A DNA stretch of 64,000 bases from Cycas panzhihuaensis (lineage: Eukaryota > Cycadophyta), in assembly GCA_023213395.1 (NCBI GenBank), contig CM041465.1, positions 105,903,741 to 105,967,740 on the forward strand. Direction: 5' to 3'. Numbering within the stretch: the first letter of the stretch is position 1; the number at the start of each line of letters is the position of its first letter. This document shows positions 1 to 11,931 of this stretch, one piece after another. The position numbers and the translations under genes were made by a program. The notes beneath the pieces are model-generated. The model was not told the origin of the DNA. It saw nothing but the letters and a program-made list of their open reading frames with translations, and did no database searches.

Positions 1-107
1 CTCAATTTATATGCACATTAGGCCCTTTCATGGAGGGTTGTGCCTGTTCAAAAGCACCTAATATTTAATTAATTAAATAAAGCTTTTGCTTAAGGAGGTT
101 CATAACA
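1..107. mobile_element. Right-hand end of an unidentified inserted element
   Basis: Bases 1-107 have no counterpart in the sister copy TatF, whereas homology starts sharply at about 108 (GGATAGTTTAATTC) and then runs without break. The foreign piece ends in CATAACA, so it could be the CA end of an LTR inserted in the TatA RNase H region. It is AT-rich (TTAATTAATTAAATAA) and shows no coding signal. A plain deletion junction is the alternative. Confidence 0.4.
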
Positions 108-2660
108 GGATAGTTTAATTCAGCAGCAACGAGAGTGCGGTTGATAAAATAAATAGCCCTCTCGCCTCCCGACCGTCCTCCCGCGAGCATTACGCCTGTG
201 GATTCGATTCTGCCGAGGTGTATAGGATGAAGGGCCTATCAAAGCAATGAGGCGCCAGTGTAGGGGCAGAAACGAGAGCTTCCTTGAGCCCTACAAAGGC
301 CTTTTGGGTCTTGTCTGACCAAACAAAAAGGGCTCCCTTCTTTAATAGGTTCGTAAGAGGCTTGGCATTTACGGCGAAGTTTGCCAAAAAATGCCTCAGG
401 AAACCAAGCCTGCCTAGAAATGACTTAATTTGTCGTTGGGTCCTAGGTGGCGGCATGTCAAGGATTGCCTTGACTTTTTCCGGATCGATTTGGATTCCTT
501 GCTGGGACACGAGGAAACCCAAGAGATTGCCTGAAGTGACGGCAAACACGCATTTCAGTGGGTTTAGACTAACGTGATACTTGCGGCATCTTGCGAAGAT
601 GGCACGTAAGTCGGAGGGATGATGGGCCATGGCGCGAGAAAGGCCGATCATATCGTCCATGAAGACCTCCAACATATTATTGATGAGGTCGTGAAAGATA
701 AAATGTATGGCTCTTTGATAAGTAGCCCCTGCATTCTTAAGACTAAAGGGCATTGCCTTGTAGGCAAAGGTACCCCATGGCGTAGTGAAGGCCGTCTTAT
801 GGCAGTCTTCAGGAGAAATCAATCAAGTTATAGTCGAGAAGTCATCCATCAAGGACATAACTTCGAATCTAGCTGTACGATCGATTATTTAATTGATGAA
901 GGGAAGAGGAAAGTTGTCCTTAGGACAAGCATTGTTGATGTCGCGAAAATCATTACAAATACGAATGGTCCCGTTCTTCTTAGCAACAGGAACGATATTC
1001 GATACCCACTTAGGGTAGTCGATGAGAGAAATGAGTCCTGCATCCAGAAGCTTCTCAACCTCCATCTTAATGGCAGCTGAAAGGTTTGGGTGAAGGGGAT
1101 GTTGCTTTTGATGCACTAGGCAAGCGTCAGGAAAGGTTGTAAGGTTATGCGTGACGATGGAGGGGTTAATGCCCTTCATGTCCGAGTAGTCCCATGCGAA
1201 TACATCGCAGAATTCCCGGAACAGGAGGGAGTATTCCCTCACTTCGTTAGGAGTACATTCCCTTCCTACCTTAATGACCTTGTCCGGGGCAAGGACTATG
1301 TCCTGAGTTGCCCCCATGCGCATGGCATTCCCCTCCTTGAAATGGAGAGGGGTAAGATCAACCGGAAGAGAAGAAACAGAAGAAGGGATTGGGTCGGCTA
1401 ATGTGGACCCAATCGTTAAGACCTTCTAGTGGCCAAGCTTGTGGTGACTAGGAGGTAAACTGGGCATGGAACCTGCTAAGTACTCCAGCAAAGCCTCATC
1501 GTCTTCGAAGTAGTCCACCCCACGGATGACCTGACTTCGAATGGACGAGGTGCGGGATAGCGTGGGAGAGATAGGACTAGTATGGCCTGAAAACTGCCCA
1601 TTATCCCTGAGAGAATCTAAAGGAGAGTCAAGGAGAGGTCCCTCGTAAAAAGCAAGAGGGAAACTCTCAACATCATCACCTACGGGAGGTGATGGGATGG
1701 AAGAGCCAGGAACGTGATGATCAACATGCGCAATGTCATGTGACATATGAAAATGATCAGGCTCTACAATAAAAGGGGTCATAGAAGGAAACCTAGGACC
1801 AGGAGGATGCCCCACATTAGTGCGGAGGAATGAAACTAGGTGAGGACGATCCTCATTCTCGCTATGGGACCCGTCATCATCAAACATGACGAGGTACCCA
1901 TAGCTCCCGACACCAATGGGGGCGAAATGCGTCAAATCAGGAGAAGAAGATATGGGATCTTCTTCACGGTAAGAGGAATCAGGGATTCCAATGGAGCAAG
2001 TCGAGACATGGTCGGAAGGGCATTTGTTTCCCTTCGTATGGCCATGGCTTGCCTGGGCAGAAGGTTTAACTTGTTTGGCGAGCGATCGCTCGCGGGAGAC
2101 AACTTTCATTTGCCCGTTATGGACAAACTTAAGTTGCCCCCAACTGGTGGAACATATGGCTCCCATTTGGTCAAGCCATGGTTGACCCAGAAGCAAGTTG
2201 TAATCAACGTCAACATCGAGGATGACGATATCAGTAACGGCAGTCTTGTCCTCGAGGGTAAGGGGTATCGAGACAGATGCTAAGGGAGTCTTCACGCTAC
2301 TGTCATAACCCTGACAACGCCATGGAACAGGTTCTAAGGCAGAAATGCTAAGCTCTTGCATAACGTGCAAGGGCATGGCATTAACGGAAGAACCGTTGTC
2401 CACGACAGTTCTTTGCAACGTGCAATCAGGAGTATCTATGGTAATAGTGAAAGGGAAGTTCCATTGGCGTTCCCTTCCTCTAGATACAGGAAGATCTCTG
2501 GGATCGGAGGAGATAACGGGTTTGCAGCTTTAGGTTGTGCCCAAGGCATGAACGGACGCGTCATTCGATCCTAGAGCTTCTAAGAGGAGCATTCGCTGCT
2601 TGGGGCAACTTCTCAAGACATCCATGACGGACATCCCGGCAGCCACAGTGAGAAGCTCTT
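108..2660 (-). pseudogene. TatA pol remnant: protease, RT, start of RNase H
   Basis: Pieces of one pol frame. Protease with the active-site block VDNGSS and the YNLLLGQPWL strand lies in 1426-2418. The RT N-terminal half lies in 889-1323, with KKNGTIRICNDF and NNACPKDNFPLPF. The RT palm lies in 190-822 with the catalytic FMDD box and AYKAMPFSLKN. A frameshift near 850-890 removes the first catalytic RT block, which TatF still has as LMDGFSGYN. The long Ser/Asp-rich linker between protease and RT (about 300 residues) is shared by all Tat copies here. RNase H breaks off near 190. TatF gives the intact version. Confidence 0.85.
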
Positions 2661-2689
2661 CGATTATGGAGAAGGGCTTACCCCTCCCT

Positions 2690-5179
2690 GTGGGTTAGGT
2701 AAGGGCTCTCCTAAAGTCGAATCTACTGGGGCGGACGAGAATGCTCTTGGGAAGTGCAAGAATCTCCAGAGGAACAGCCTTTGGAGGAGGATCAAGTTGC
2801 GAGGTGGACGCGGAGGCACCTGTTGCCTCCTTTGCAACTTGAGACCGGGTCAATGCGTAAAGGGGAGTCGTCTCAAGCATTTAGATCACCTTCTTTCCCT
2901 TGTTACGGGATTGCGAAGGTGATGGAGTATGGCGGTCATGGGAGCGTGAAGGGGAAGATGGCCTTCACACGCCCTTCCCTCTACCATGCGAAGGGCGAGA
3001 ATCGGGGGATCTGTCCCGATTCTGATTGTTCCTTTACTGAACATCACGACCACGTTCCCCATGTTTGGGGAATGGGTCTCTATGAATAGACTGATCGAGG
3101 TTAGGCCTCGATGCCTGCCTAGGGGACGAATCGCGTGGCGGGGTGTCGCGTGGGTGCTATGCCCGACAATACGAATCGTCGTGGAAACACTCCCCGTGGA
3201 TGGAACACCACCTCTTCTCAAGGGGAGGATCAATCCTCCTTACTTGAGAAGACTGGGTGTTACCCCCTTTGGGGGGTATCGCATAAGAAGCTTGCTAAAC
3301 TGGTTAATGGGAGGTCAGCGATGAAGGAGGTTGGAGTTTAAGCTCCTTCATCGTGCGCTTAAATGAGCAAATAGCAGAGGTAAGAGGATCTAGGGTCCTC
3401 TCAGTCAGATGAGAGGTGGACCTAGCGGGCTGCGAAGGTTTGGTTTCCTTCACAGGGGGGGGGCATCTCATGACGTTGTGAGGGCCTAGGAGGTTTCTTG
3501 AGTCCAGCTTGGATCTCAATGGCCTCCAACGCCAAGTACCTCGTGATCGTGGAGTCATATGTGGTTGCCCCCATCTTAAGGACTTCCACATGCACTTCGG
3601 GGTGAAGTGCGTTGACAAAGAGATCTCGCTTCAACTCTTCAGGCAACGTGGCCTTGGTAGAGTGAAGGAGATCATGAAAGCGTCGCACAAAGTCACGATT
3701 CATCTTGTCGTGACCTTGTTTAAGCGATAGAAGCGGTTTTATCCCGCTTTTAAATGGACGGGCTATGTCCAAATAGTTGACGAACTCATCCACCAATTAC
3801 TAGAACAAAGAAATCGAATGAGCAGGAAGACGATAAAACCACTTGAGGGCATCACCCCGTAAGGATCGCAGAAATAGCTTCATCAGAATATGGTCATAAG
3901 CCCAAAAATTGATGCATGCCATAGAGAAACTATGTACGTGCTCGGTAGGGTCTTGCGATGAAGTTTCGTCAAACTTGGGAACTTCAGGAGGGTGAGGCGA
4001 TAGGTTAGTCCTTAGCACCTCAACAGACAATGGAATCGACCTATAGTCCATGAAAGGATATGTCCTCACTTGGGCTAATGGATCGATGACTGGTATAGGA
4101 ATGGATGGGGGAGGTAAACCCATCCCTCCCTAGGGAAATGCCCCTTATTGGAAAGGGGGTTGTGGGTAAACGCTCTGGAAGGGAGGTATGTTCCCTTGCG
4201 AAGACGCAGCAATGGGAGTCGCACTAGATGGAGGAAATGAAGGGTGAGGGACCGGGTTTTGCCCATATGGGCCACCCGTAGGTGGCACAACTCCATATGG
4301 GTGCAATGGGTCCACCCCATAAGTAGGAAGATGGTTTCCCCTACCTTGCCCCCAAGGTTGAGATGTATAATCTGGGTGCACGTAAAGGGAAGGACCACCA
4401 GCAGAGTTTTAAAAATATGTAGGAGTGGGTCCTACATAGTTAATGGCAGCAGCACTAGTAGGGCCTCGAGGCCTACTAGGGAATGCATATGCCACGTTCG
4501 AAGGCGGCGCATGCGTTTGGCTCAGAAATGGCATACTAACCCCGAGTTGGGGAAAGGACATGCCATGAATAGGTCTTGAAGAAGTAGGACCACGGCTAGA
4601 AGTAGGCGGCATAACGCTTGCCCTGGGAGTTGGGGTAGACACGGCATAGGACGAGTGTGCACAGGTAGAAGCATCAATCATTGTGTGAGGCGCAGGTACA
4701 GATGAAGAAGATGCTATATTACGCAACACTTCTTCAAACCACCTAGGGTGTGACTGGCGGTGAGCTGTTCAGAAGTACTCGCTAATTGCCTTGACTACGT
4801 CGACGTGAGGGGTATTCTCATAGCCATACGAAGTCGACGGGATGTTGAAAGTAGGGGATCCCTCAGGACGCTCCTTGTAAGGCTTACCAGTGGGGTGGTA
4901 AGTCTCGTGAGGGGCCGAATCTTCCGCCGCATGAGTGGAAGGATGAAAGTCAGCAGGGTGAAATTAGTCATCTGGATAGTAGATGGAATCATCGCCCCCA
5001 TGGGCGGATTCCGGAATAGATGCAGGGAACTCTTGAGTTCTTGAAGTCATGGCATGGTAGGCCCAATTGGACAGGTAACCTTCCATTGTCGAATCGGGGT
5101 TCGACGACGGAAGGGAACAAGGCGATTGGTCTTCTAACAACAGCGGCAGACCTCGCAAGCGATGTGAGAAATGTCGCAT
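2690..5179 (-). pseudogene. TatA gag remnant
   Basis: Capsid/nucleocapsid precursor, broken into several frames. It begins at the ATG at 5179 (MRHFSHRLRG), the same start as TatF, TatB and TatC. The N-terminal third is Pro/Ser/Gly-rich (4145-4729). The capsid-like domain follows (3422-4123; PKFDETSSQDPTEHVHSF and EELKRDLFVNALHPEV), then a basic tail with the zinc-finger-like CX2HX4H block near 3190 and a Ser/Arg stretch. The frame originally ran on into protease. Stops and frameshifts are scattered. Confidence 0.8.
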
Positions 5180-5342
5180 GCAATGCCTTTGCTAGCATTG
5201 TTAGAAGAAGCAGAAAAGAAAAGAAGGAAAATGATGCAAGCATGTTGGGGGTTGCCGAACTAAAAACCACAGAATAAGAAACTACCTAGAGGCAAGAACA
5301 CCAACGAAAAGGGGAAGCGAATTTAGCTCCCTTAGTGGCAGT

Positions 5343-5360
5343 TCCCCAGTATGGTCGCCA
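5343..5360 (-). other. Primer binding site of TatA
   Basis: Minus-strand TGGCGACCATACTGGGGA starts one base inside the LTR end. The same 18-mer, with few changes, sits at the same place in TatB, TatC and TatF. Its TGGCGAC...TGGGGA shape suggests the 3' end of a tRNA-Arg, as I recall for Ogre/Tat elements; the tRNA match was not tested. Confidence 0.75.
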
Positions 5361-5361
5361 G

Positions 5362-7962
5362 TGAAATGCTTGCTACGAGGTGGTGATCCTACGTCTAGTA
5401 AAAGGATATAAGAGTATGCTATGCTAACTAAGCTAGGCAATGAGGACCTCACCTCGCAGGGTGTCCATGCACCGAAGCGCAGATTCAGGATTATAAGGTG
5501 CCTGGTTGCTTCCAGGTAGCCGTGCAAAACAAGGCCTTCCTACCCTTCGGATGGCCGGGAAGGAGAGGGAATGCCTTGCACGTTGCGTCAATGAGAAGGC
5601 AACAAAGGGAAGGGCAACTAACTAATGTGCAGGCAAGTGCGGTAAAAGGTGTGGCTCGGATACGATGCAAGCAAGCTATCTATGCTATGTTATGCTAGAT
5701 AAAGGAAATAATAATGTAAAAGAGATGAATGCACTTTCTCCCTTTTCCTTTATATTCCTTCACCATTTCCTAACTACTCAAGCAAATGCATAAAAAGCAG
5801 CAATGTAAAAGGGGATATACAGGAAGCAAGGGGAATACCTGGATCTGGCACCTGAATGGAGGTGCAACTCATCTCTTTAAGTCCCGCTCATTCCTTCTCC
5901 GTCCACCATGCATGCAACGCCGGTCGGTGGTAGTTGCCGGAAGCGATAGAAGAGGGGTTTACTTACCTCCCCTTAAGCATGCAGGAGCGAATGAAATGGA
6001 AAGAAACAAAAAGGAAGCCTGAAACTAAAGAAAGAAGTACACTACGCGGGGAACTAACCTGCAATGGGCCTGCTCAGATCGTTCCACCAATGCGCGATCC
6101 TGCAAATAGGTGAGAAGGACACCTTCCTCTCGGGAGAGAGACCACAAGATATACCAAGAAATATATATATATATAAATTGAAATTAAATGAAACTAAAAC
6201 TCTATGCTAAGCATCAGAATGTAACAAAATGAAATAGCAACATACAAGAAATGCACTCACTACTATGTACCATGAAAACACCTGAAAGGGAAAGGAGTAT
6301 AGCCTCAAGATGGCTAACTCACCCACGGGAGACCTCCACGGGACTCGGGAAGGAAAACTAGTTGGCAATGAGGCAGTGAAGCAACGAATCCAGAACAAGG
6401 AAAAAAGGAGGATGCAACAAACTGGGGTTTACGTAGGGTCTAATACTAATAGGTGAGACTCCAAGCAATGACGTAGTGACGGGTTGCCTATGCTAATCTG
6501 AACACCCTAACCAAATCCCCTAAACTCCCTTAGCCCGTTCCCTAAGAAAGCACAGGTAGCAAAGGGAAAGAGGACAAGGGACAGAACCCTTGGGGAGAAG
6601 GATAACAATGGGGGATGGAACCCCGCCTACCTCCCTCAAATCCTCGTATGTACTCCTTTACACCGGCTAATTAAGGAAAGAGTGAAAGAGATAGTTTAAT
6701 GGAAAATGGAGGGGCTCCAAAGAAACAACGGGAAGGTACCCCTAATCTAGAGCAACACCATGAGGAGAACTATAGCTAACTAGGATCACATTCATTGAGA
6801 AGCAAAAGAAATAGGACTAAAATAGATTGCAAGTAAGAAAAAAAAGTGAATTTGCAAGTAGAAACAATAAATACCTTATATGGGGAAGATCAAGCATTCA
6901 CTTTGCCACTAGGAACAGCAGCAATAGACAACATATAGGGACTGATTATGGGTGGTTCTTGCAAGAGTATGGATGAAGGAAACTCCTTGCAAGTTTAAAG
7001 CCTTGGAAGTTGGCTCTTGAAGCAGCTTTTGGATGAAGAAGTCACTTGGATCCTTGAGCACTTGCAAAGAAGAATGGAGCTTCTTTGTGGAGAGTCAGTA
7101 GGGGCGAGAATATCCCTGCAAGTCCAGCTGATGGCAGTCCACTTCACCTTTGCCCAGTTGCTGTGCATGTAGTTTTTCTTTTCTGTGTGTTTTCTTATGT
7201 GAAAGTTAGAAAATCTCCTTAGAAGTTTCAAAAATGGCCAAAAGATTTGAAAAATGGGGAGCAAAATCCCCTTTATCCCCCTGTTCACAGCAGGTGAACG
7301 TTGGGGATGTCAGGGTGACTCGAATCAATCAATGCCACGCGGCAGTTTCGCGAAAAAAATGGAAACTGTCGCATGGTTCTCTTTTTTTAAATTTCAAACA
7401 GTCATACTGCGGCAAACTCTACGGTATCGCTGCAAACTCTGCGGTACCACTAAGTTTACAGCGGTATCAGCCTAGAATAAAAAAAAGAGAAAAATAAGCA
7501 GAAACATCAAGTTTTGAGGCAAAAACAAAGGCTAAACATAAGTTAAAGCAGCTGGGGGGAATGCCCAGGTAATGGGCAAGTACCCAAAGCAATGCAAAGA
7601 GTCCTAACTAAGGATTAAATTGGACTTAGGAAGGACTACAACATAAGCAACATGTCGTAACGAGAGCAAATAGGACTAACGGAAACATCCTGAGAGACCG
7701 TGGAGACAACGTGGGTGGCTGTGCGCCATACGGGGTGTAGCATTCGCTGAGGAATGCCCCCGCTGTGAGTCATCATAGGCTGATGGTATGCCATAGGTAC
7801 ATGCATTATGAGCAAGTAGCAAAGCAATGCGTGTAGGCAGGCATATGTCAAGCAACCTACTCTAAATAACCTCAATCAATCATGGGCAAGAAAAGTAAGA
7901 AAATATACCTGAACAAACCTGCGTCGATGCGTCTCGAATCCATTCCCAGTAGCTGGGAAACA
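5362..7962 (-). repeat. TatA 5' LTR (2,601 bp)
   Basis: The limits come from comparison with the TatF 3' LTR (48045-50647, 2,603 bp) and the TatC LTRs. On the minus strand it begins TGTTTCCCAG and ends TTTCA, so it has TG...CA ends. Homology to the TatF LTR stops at 7962, where TatF goes on into its PPT and TatA goes on into flanking DNA. It holds the GCGGTA motif cluster (7401-7470) and a hairpin (about 7331-7372). Open frames inside it are not conserved between copies. No promoter could be placed with confidence; an AT-rich TATATATATA run lies at 6162-6175. Confidence 0.9.
7401..7470. other. GCGGTA/TTTACAGCGGTA motif cluster in LTR
   Basis: Three short repeats built on GCGGTA(C/T)CGC and CAAACTC, ending AAGTTTACAGCGGTAT. 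The same cluster recurs in every Tat LTR here (19948-20013, 40843-40909, 43184-43250, 50095-50161, inverted at 47039-47092) and again in the leader of the antisense PMD gene (32123-32224, 52381-52480). The role is unknown; self-complementary half-sites suggest protein binding or RNA structure. Confidence 0.6.
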
Positions 7963-7967
7963 CTCTC
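7963..7967. repeat. Target-site duplication right of TatA (CTCTC)
   Basis: CTCTC directly follows the LTR end. The same five bases precede the TatF 3' LTR at 48040-48044, and both flanks fall at the same point of a plus-strand LTR (see findings). Confidence 0.6.
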
Positions 7968-8191
7968 CAACATCTTACTACACATATTCTTGTGTTTGTT
8001 GGTTGTCATAAGTTGTTATTTGTCCCTACCTTGCTATACTAAAAGGCTGCATGGAGAACCTAGCAGAGGGTTTTTTCATCCTCAGGCTTCCCTTCCCTTT
8101 TTCTTGCTTGATGCGTATGGTTGCTTGAGGAAAGTTGAAGTTGTTTGTAGCAGTAATTTCTCTAATTTAAACATAATGTTTTAACACATAC

Positions 8192-8193
<2 letters not shown>

Positions 8194-8233
<40 letters not shown>
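8194..8233. repeat. (TA)20 microsatellite
   Basis: Forty bases of alternating TA inside LTR-G, grown from a short ATACATATATTA stretch at the same place in the TatB LTR. Confidence 0.95.
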
Positions 8234-8234
<1 letters not shown>

Positions 8235-9258
8235 CCCTTCTTGTAGCCCCTTTTTGGAAGGGAGATTCTCTTGTGTGTGCAGGTTTGAAGAGGCATTTCG
8301 TGAAGGGAAAAGACATCTAGATCTGGGTAAGCTTTGCCCTCTTTTTTCTTCGCTTCATTTGCTTCCTTTTTGTTCTGCTTGCTTTTCATAAGGGGAAGGT
8401 AAGAAAGCCCTTGTCCTTCGCATCAATCTTGGTCACAGATCAACCGACCAACGAGAGGGTGCACGTTGTGCATGAGCGAGGTCCTTCATCGACCACTATG
8501 CTTCACCAGGTATGCTCCGTCCCTCTTTTGTCACTTCTCATCCTCTTTGCTTTTACATAAAAATCTATTATCTTAGTCCAATAGATCACATAAGAGTAAA
8601 GAGGAAGAAAATAATTAGCCACTTGCATCCCTCTCTTAAAGCACATTGCATGCTTACTTTCTTTCGTAAGAAAGGGCATAGTAGGAAGTGTATTCCTTTT
8701 CTTTCTCCTACCCATCCTAAAAAATACCCCGTAGATGCATTTCATTTAGCTTGTATGATTGCATATGAAATGCTTGTACTTCTTTTTGCTTTCTTTTGTA
8801 CTTTGCTTATTGAGTGAAAAGAGAGGAAGGAAAGGAATTCCTCATTTATTTGTTTCTTGTCCCTTCCCTTAGTTGTATTTGTCCGAGTTAAATAAATCTT
8901 GAGAAGTATACTCACATTTACCTTAGGCTCTTCACCTTTACCTTGTTAGCTTTGTTTCTCCTTCGACATAGGGAAACCCCATCGAGGATTCCTCTTCTCC
9001 CTTCCGGCCATCCAAGGGTGGGAGGACCTTTCTCTTGAGACCATCCAGGTTGGGCCCCGTATGTGTTTTTCCTCTCAGACTGAGAGCTACTACAAGGTAG
9101 TTGGGTGCCATTCACGGGTCCCGAACTCACGCTCTGGCACACGAGCACCCTGCATGGTACTTTCTTTGCTTATAGGTCCTTACCTGCACCTTCAACATTA
9201 ATTATTGACTAGCATCATTCCTATTGAGCACAGTGACTATCCCATAGATGCACATCCA

Positions 9259-9942
9259 AGGGGAAAGCACAGACCTCCAGGGAGTCGCCATATGTTACGA
9301 CATGATTGTACTCCTCCCTATAAGGATTCTAGCTTCCCACGGATGATGTACTATACCAATCATATGATATGATACATGATGATTATTTTATGTATATAGA
9401 TGGGGTGATTGATACCCCATTTGATATATGATGATGTGTATGATGATAAATAATGGATGATGTATGCTTATATTTCCATATTTATGTATGTATGTGTATG
9501 AGGGTGCAAATATGCATGAGGATATGGTTGATGATATTTTGTGCTATGATATTTATTTAAGTTATATGCACTTCCTTTCATGTAGGGCCATATTCCTAGC
9601 CAGGGCACACACGATCACCATGACTAGTGGTAATAGAGGCACGTGAGGCCAAGAGATAGAGCGGCACACATATCCACATAGGAGCATAGTGGAATATGCA
9701 AAGGAAGAGCTTATGACAAGGGAGTAATGACACTCTAATGTGTCATCTTAATTGGAGGATGCACCCAAGTAGGAGGACAAGGTCCCCAAAGGAAGGGAAA
9801 TAAGGGGGTTCCATAAGAGGAACTCGAAAGGAATAAGAAAGTCACCCTAAACCACCATCTCGCCTATGACCATGAGGAATGGGAACACGCTTAGGATTGT
9901 AGTTTAGGCTCATTTTAGAGCGTGGAAGATATAATAAAGAGA
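9259..9942. other. TatB spacer between integrase end and lost PMD gene
   Basis: Homologous to 34254-34860 (TatC) and 54583-55270 (TatF), the stretch between the converging integrase and PMD genes. It holds the covarying hairpin at 9401-9419 and runs of ATGATGTATGATGATAAAT-like repeats. No coding potential seen. Confidence 0.75.
9401..9419. other. Conserved hairpin in convergent spacer (TatB)
   Basis: TGGGGT, loop GATTGAT, ACCCCA. The counterparts at 34401-34419 (CGGGGC/GCCCTA) and 54732-54750 (CGGGGT/ACCCCG) change on both arms together, which supports a real stem. Confidence 0.6.
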
Positions 9943-11298
9943 TTATGCATAGAATTTTTTGAGGAATTTCCCGTTAACAGCTTTATCAAATTCAAGGCCC
10001 TCCAGGGTGGTGATCCTATAGGTGCCGTTATCAAGACTCTCGAGAATGACAAAGGGACTAACCCATTTAGGTCTGAATTTGGTCAAGTGGTTGTGAAGAT
10101 ATTCCAGCTTGAGGACTTGGTCCCCATGATACAAAGGATGAGAATGAAGGTGTTTATCATAAGTCCTTTGTGAATAGGGCTTAGACGCGAGGTTTGCCTG
10201 GTAAGTGGCCAAATGTATCTCATCCAAAGCTTCAAGATCTAAGAGGCGAGCCTAACGAATAAACTCCTCATCGATAAGACCTCGAAGAGAAACTTATAAA
10301 GAGGGGATCTCCACTTCTAATGGAAGTACTGCCTCAGACCCATAGACTAGGGAGAATAGAGTCATTCCTGTAGCCATGCAGATAGAGGTACGATAGGCCC
10401 ACAAGGCAGAAGGGAGCTGAAGGTGCCAATCTCTTTGAGATTGGGCAATGGTTTTCTTTAGGATGTTGATGAGAGTTTTATTGAATGATTCAACCTAACC
10501 ATTTACCTGGGGATAATAAGAAGAAGAGGTTTTGTGAGAGATTTTGAATCTCTCACAAAGTTCATCCATCTCCTTATTATAAAAGGGAGTTCTGTTGTCT
10601 GTGATCAAGACGTCGGGCATCCTAAAGTGGTAAATGATATGTTGGTAGATGAAAGCGGTTATCATCTTGCCAAGGGTAGTGATCAAAGGGATGGCTTTCG
10701 CCCATTTTGTAAAGTACTCTGTAGCAGTCAAGATGAATTTGTGCTGCAACGAAGAGGGTGGTGATATGGCCCCAATGAGGTCTAAACCCCATTGGGTGAA
10801 GGCCCATGGAGATATGATGGGATGAAGAGCCTTGGAAGGCACGTAGGTGATGTTGGCATGCTCTTGGCATCGCTGACATCTCAAGGCATAGGGATGGGTG
10901 TCCTTGAAGAGGAATGGCCAATAATAGCCCATACGAAGGATCCTTTGGGTCATGGATTGGCCCCCAAAGTGGCCCCCACAAATTCCATGGTGGCATTCAC
11001 GGAGTATCTAGTTTGCTTTGTCAGGAATGATGCAATGAAGGAGGATCCCATCAAAGGATCTCTTGTACAATATGGCATCCATAAGGAAGTATTACCTAGC
11101 AATGGTCTGAATGCGCAACCTAACCTTGTTATTAGACTCCGGGCGGTACTACTACTGAGTAAGGTGCCACACAGTATCACCATACCACTCACTATCAATG
11201 AGTGGATGTGAAGGAGCACCCTGAATAGTCAAGATAAATTCATCAGGGAGAGAATTATCAACGGGAGCATCGAACGAGTTAGGGACGAGGGCATCTAC
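9943..11298 (-). pseudogene. TatB integrase remnant
   Basis: Retroviral-type integrase in pieces. The N-terminal zinc finger (CX2C in CQRCQEH) and the first catalytic Asp (WGLDLIGAIS) lie in 10495-10953. The second Asp block reads ITDNRTPF, with Arg replacing the usual Gly. A stop falls just after YYPQVNG, before the catalytic Glu. The C-terminal domain is at 9943-10227 (KWVSPFVILESLDNGTYRITTL, shown in part) and ends KFLKKFYA as in TatF. A solo LTR separates it from RNase H. Not functional. Confidence 0.85.
11294..11298. repeat. TSD of the solo LTR, left copy (TCTAC)
   Basis: TCTAC pairs with TCTAG at 11927-11931 (4 of 5 bases). Confidence 0.6.
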
Positions 11299-11926
11299 TG
11301 TTGAGAATAGAAGGTCCAACCCTCTAACAGCCACCAAGATCTATTACTTTCTTATAACTAGTTACAAAAATGAAACATACAAATTACATGCAAGTTCTTA
11401 AAACTAGAGATTATACAGTAACAAGACAATGAAAGCCAAACATCACATGTGCACCTGATATAACATGGTAAAACCCTAGCAGTGTCTTGGGGAAAGCGTC
11501 CACAGGAGGAAAGGTAGCGATCTTTATTCTTGCGAGAATGGAAAATAGTACATCACGTATATAGAGTGCTCTGGAACAACAATCACCGCCCTCTTCACGA
11601 GACATTGCATAACATTACAACATAATAAGAAAAGCCCTAAAACGGGCTACATGAGAGGACATCCAAGACCTAAAACCTTAACCGTAGTATCTAGGGTATT
11701 TTCATTGTACGACCCTGATTCTCTTTACACTTTAGTAAGGTTTACATGGTCAATTTTTTGGGCTGGGGGCTATCGCCCCTGAACCCCCTCCTAGCGAGGG
11801 GCGTTCCACCCCTACCCACGGCCAGGGGCTCAAACCCCTTGGAACCCCAGGAAAGATTAGGGGGGGAAACCACGCTAAAAACAGAGCATAATTTTAGGCC
11901 TATAATTGTTGTCATAATACCCAACA
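11299..11926 (-). repeat. Solo LTR (628 bp) inserted in TatB pol
   Basis: Sequence absent from the same place in TatF (near 56640), starting TGTTGAGAAT and ending CCCAACA, thus with TGTTG/CAACA ends, flanked by TCTAC/TCTAG. No internal coding region, PBS or PPT, so a solo LTR left by recombination between two LTRs. On the minus strand it starts TGTTGGGTAT and has a CTATATAC box and later CTGTGGACG and CTAGGGTTTTACC blocks, which look to me like a Copia LTR read in that direction. The family assignment is tentative. The G/C-rich palindromic stretch 11761-11870 holds the shadow frames seen on both strands. Confidence 0.7.
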
Positions 11927-11931
11927 TCTAG

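Larger units (their letters stand above)
108..7962 (-). mobile_element. TatA: 5' part of a Tat-type Ty3/gypsy retrotransposon
   Basis: A minus-strand element, collinear with TatF (56857 onward) at a nearly constant offset of about 56,750 bases and roughly 94-95% identical by eye. Reading right to left it has a complete 5' LTR, PBS, gag, protease, RT and the start of RNase H. It is interrupted at 107 by foreign sequence, so its integrase, PMD gene, aRNH and 3' LTR would lie left of the window if they exist. Frameshifts and stops make it non-coding. Confidence 0.88.
7963..9258 (+). repeat. LTR-G: right half of a plus-strand Tat LTR
   Basis: Similar to the reverse complement of the TatB LTR (41405-43748 joined to 17359-17884): shared blocks include the Pro-rich-looking GGAAGGG / TTTGAAG stretch near 8250, CTTCCGGCCATCC near 9000 and GACTATCCCATAGATGC near 9237. 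It ends CATCCA at 9258. The following bases match Tat internal spacer, not a PBS, so this is a 3' or solo LTR end, probably inserted in the TatB spacer. The left half is cut off by TatA. No gene seen. Confidence 0.75.

Noticed and set aside
7963-9258. LTR-G as the 5' LTR of TatE
   Set aside because: A 5' LTR would be followed by the PBS; here Tat spacer follows at once, so it is a 3' or solo LTR end.
11746-11931. Overlapping open frames on both strands of equal length
   Set aside because: Produced by the GC-rich near-palindromic stretch of the solo LTR; no codon pattern.
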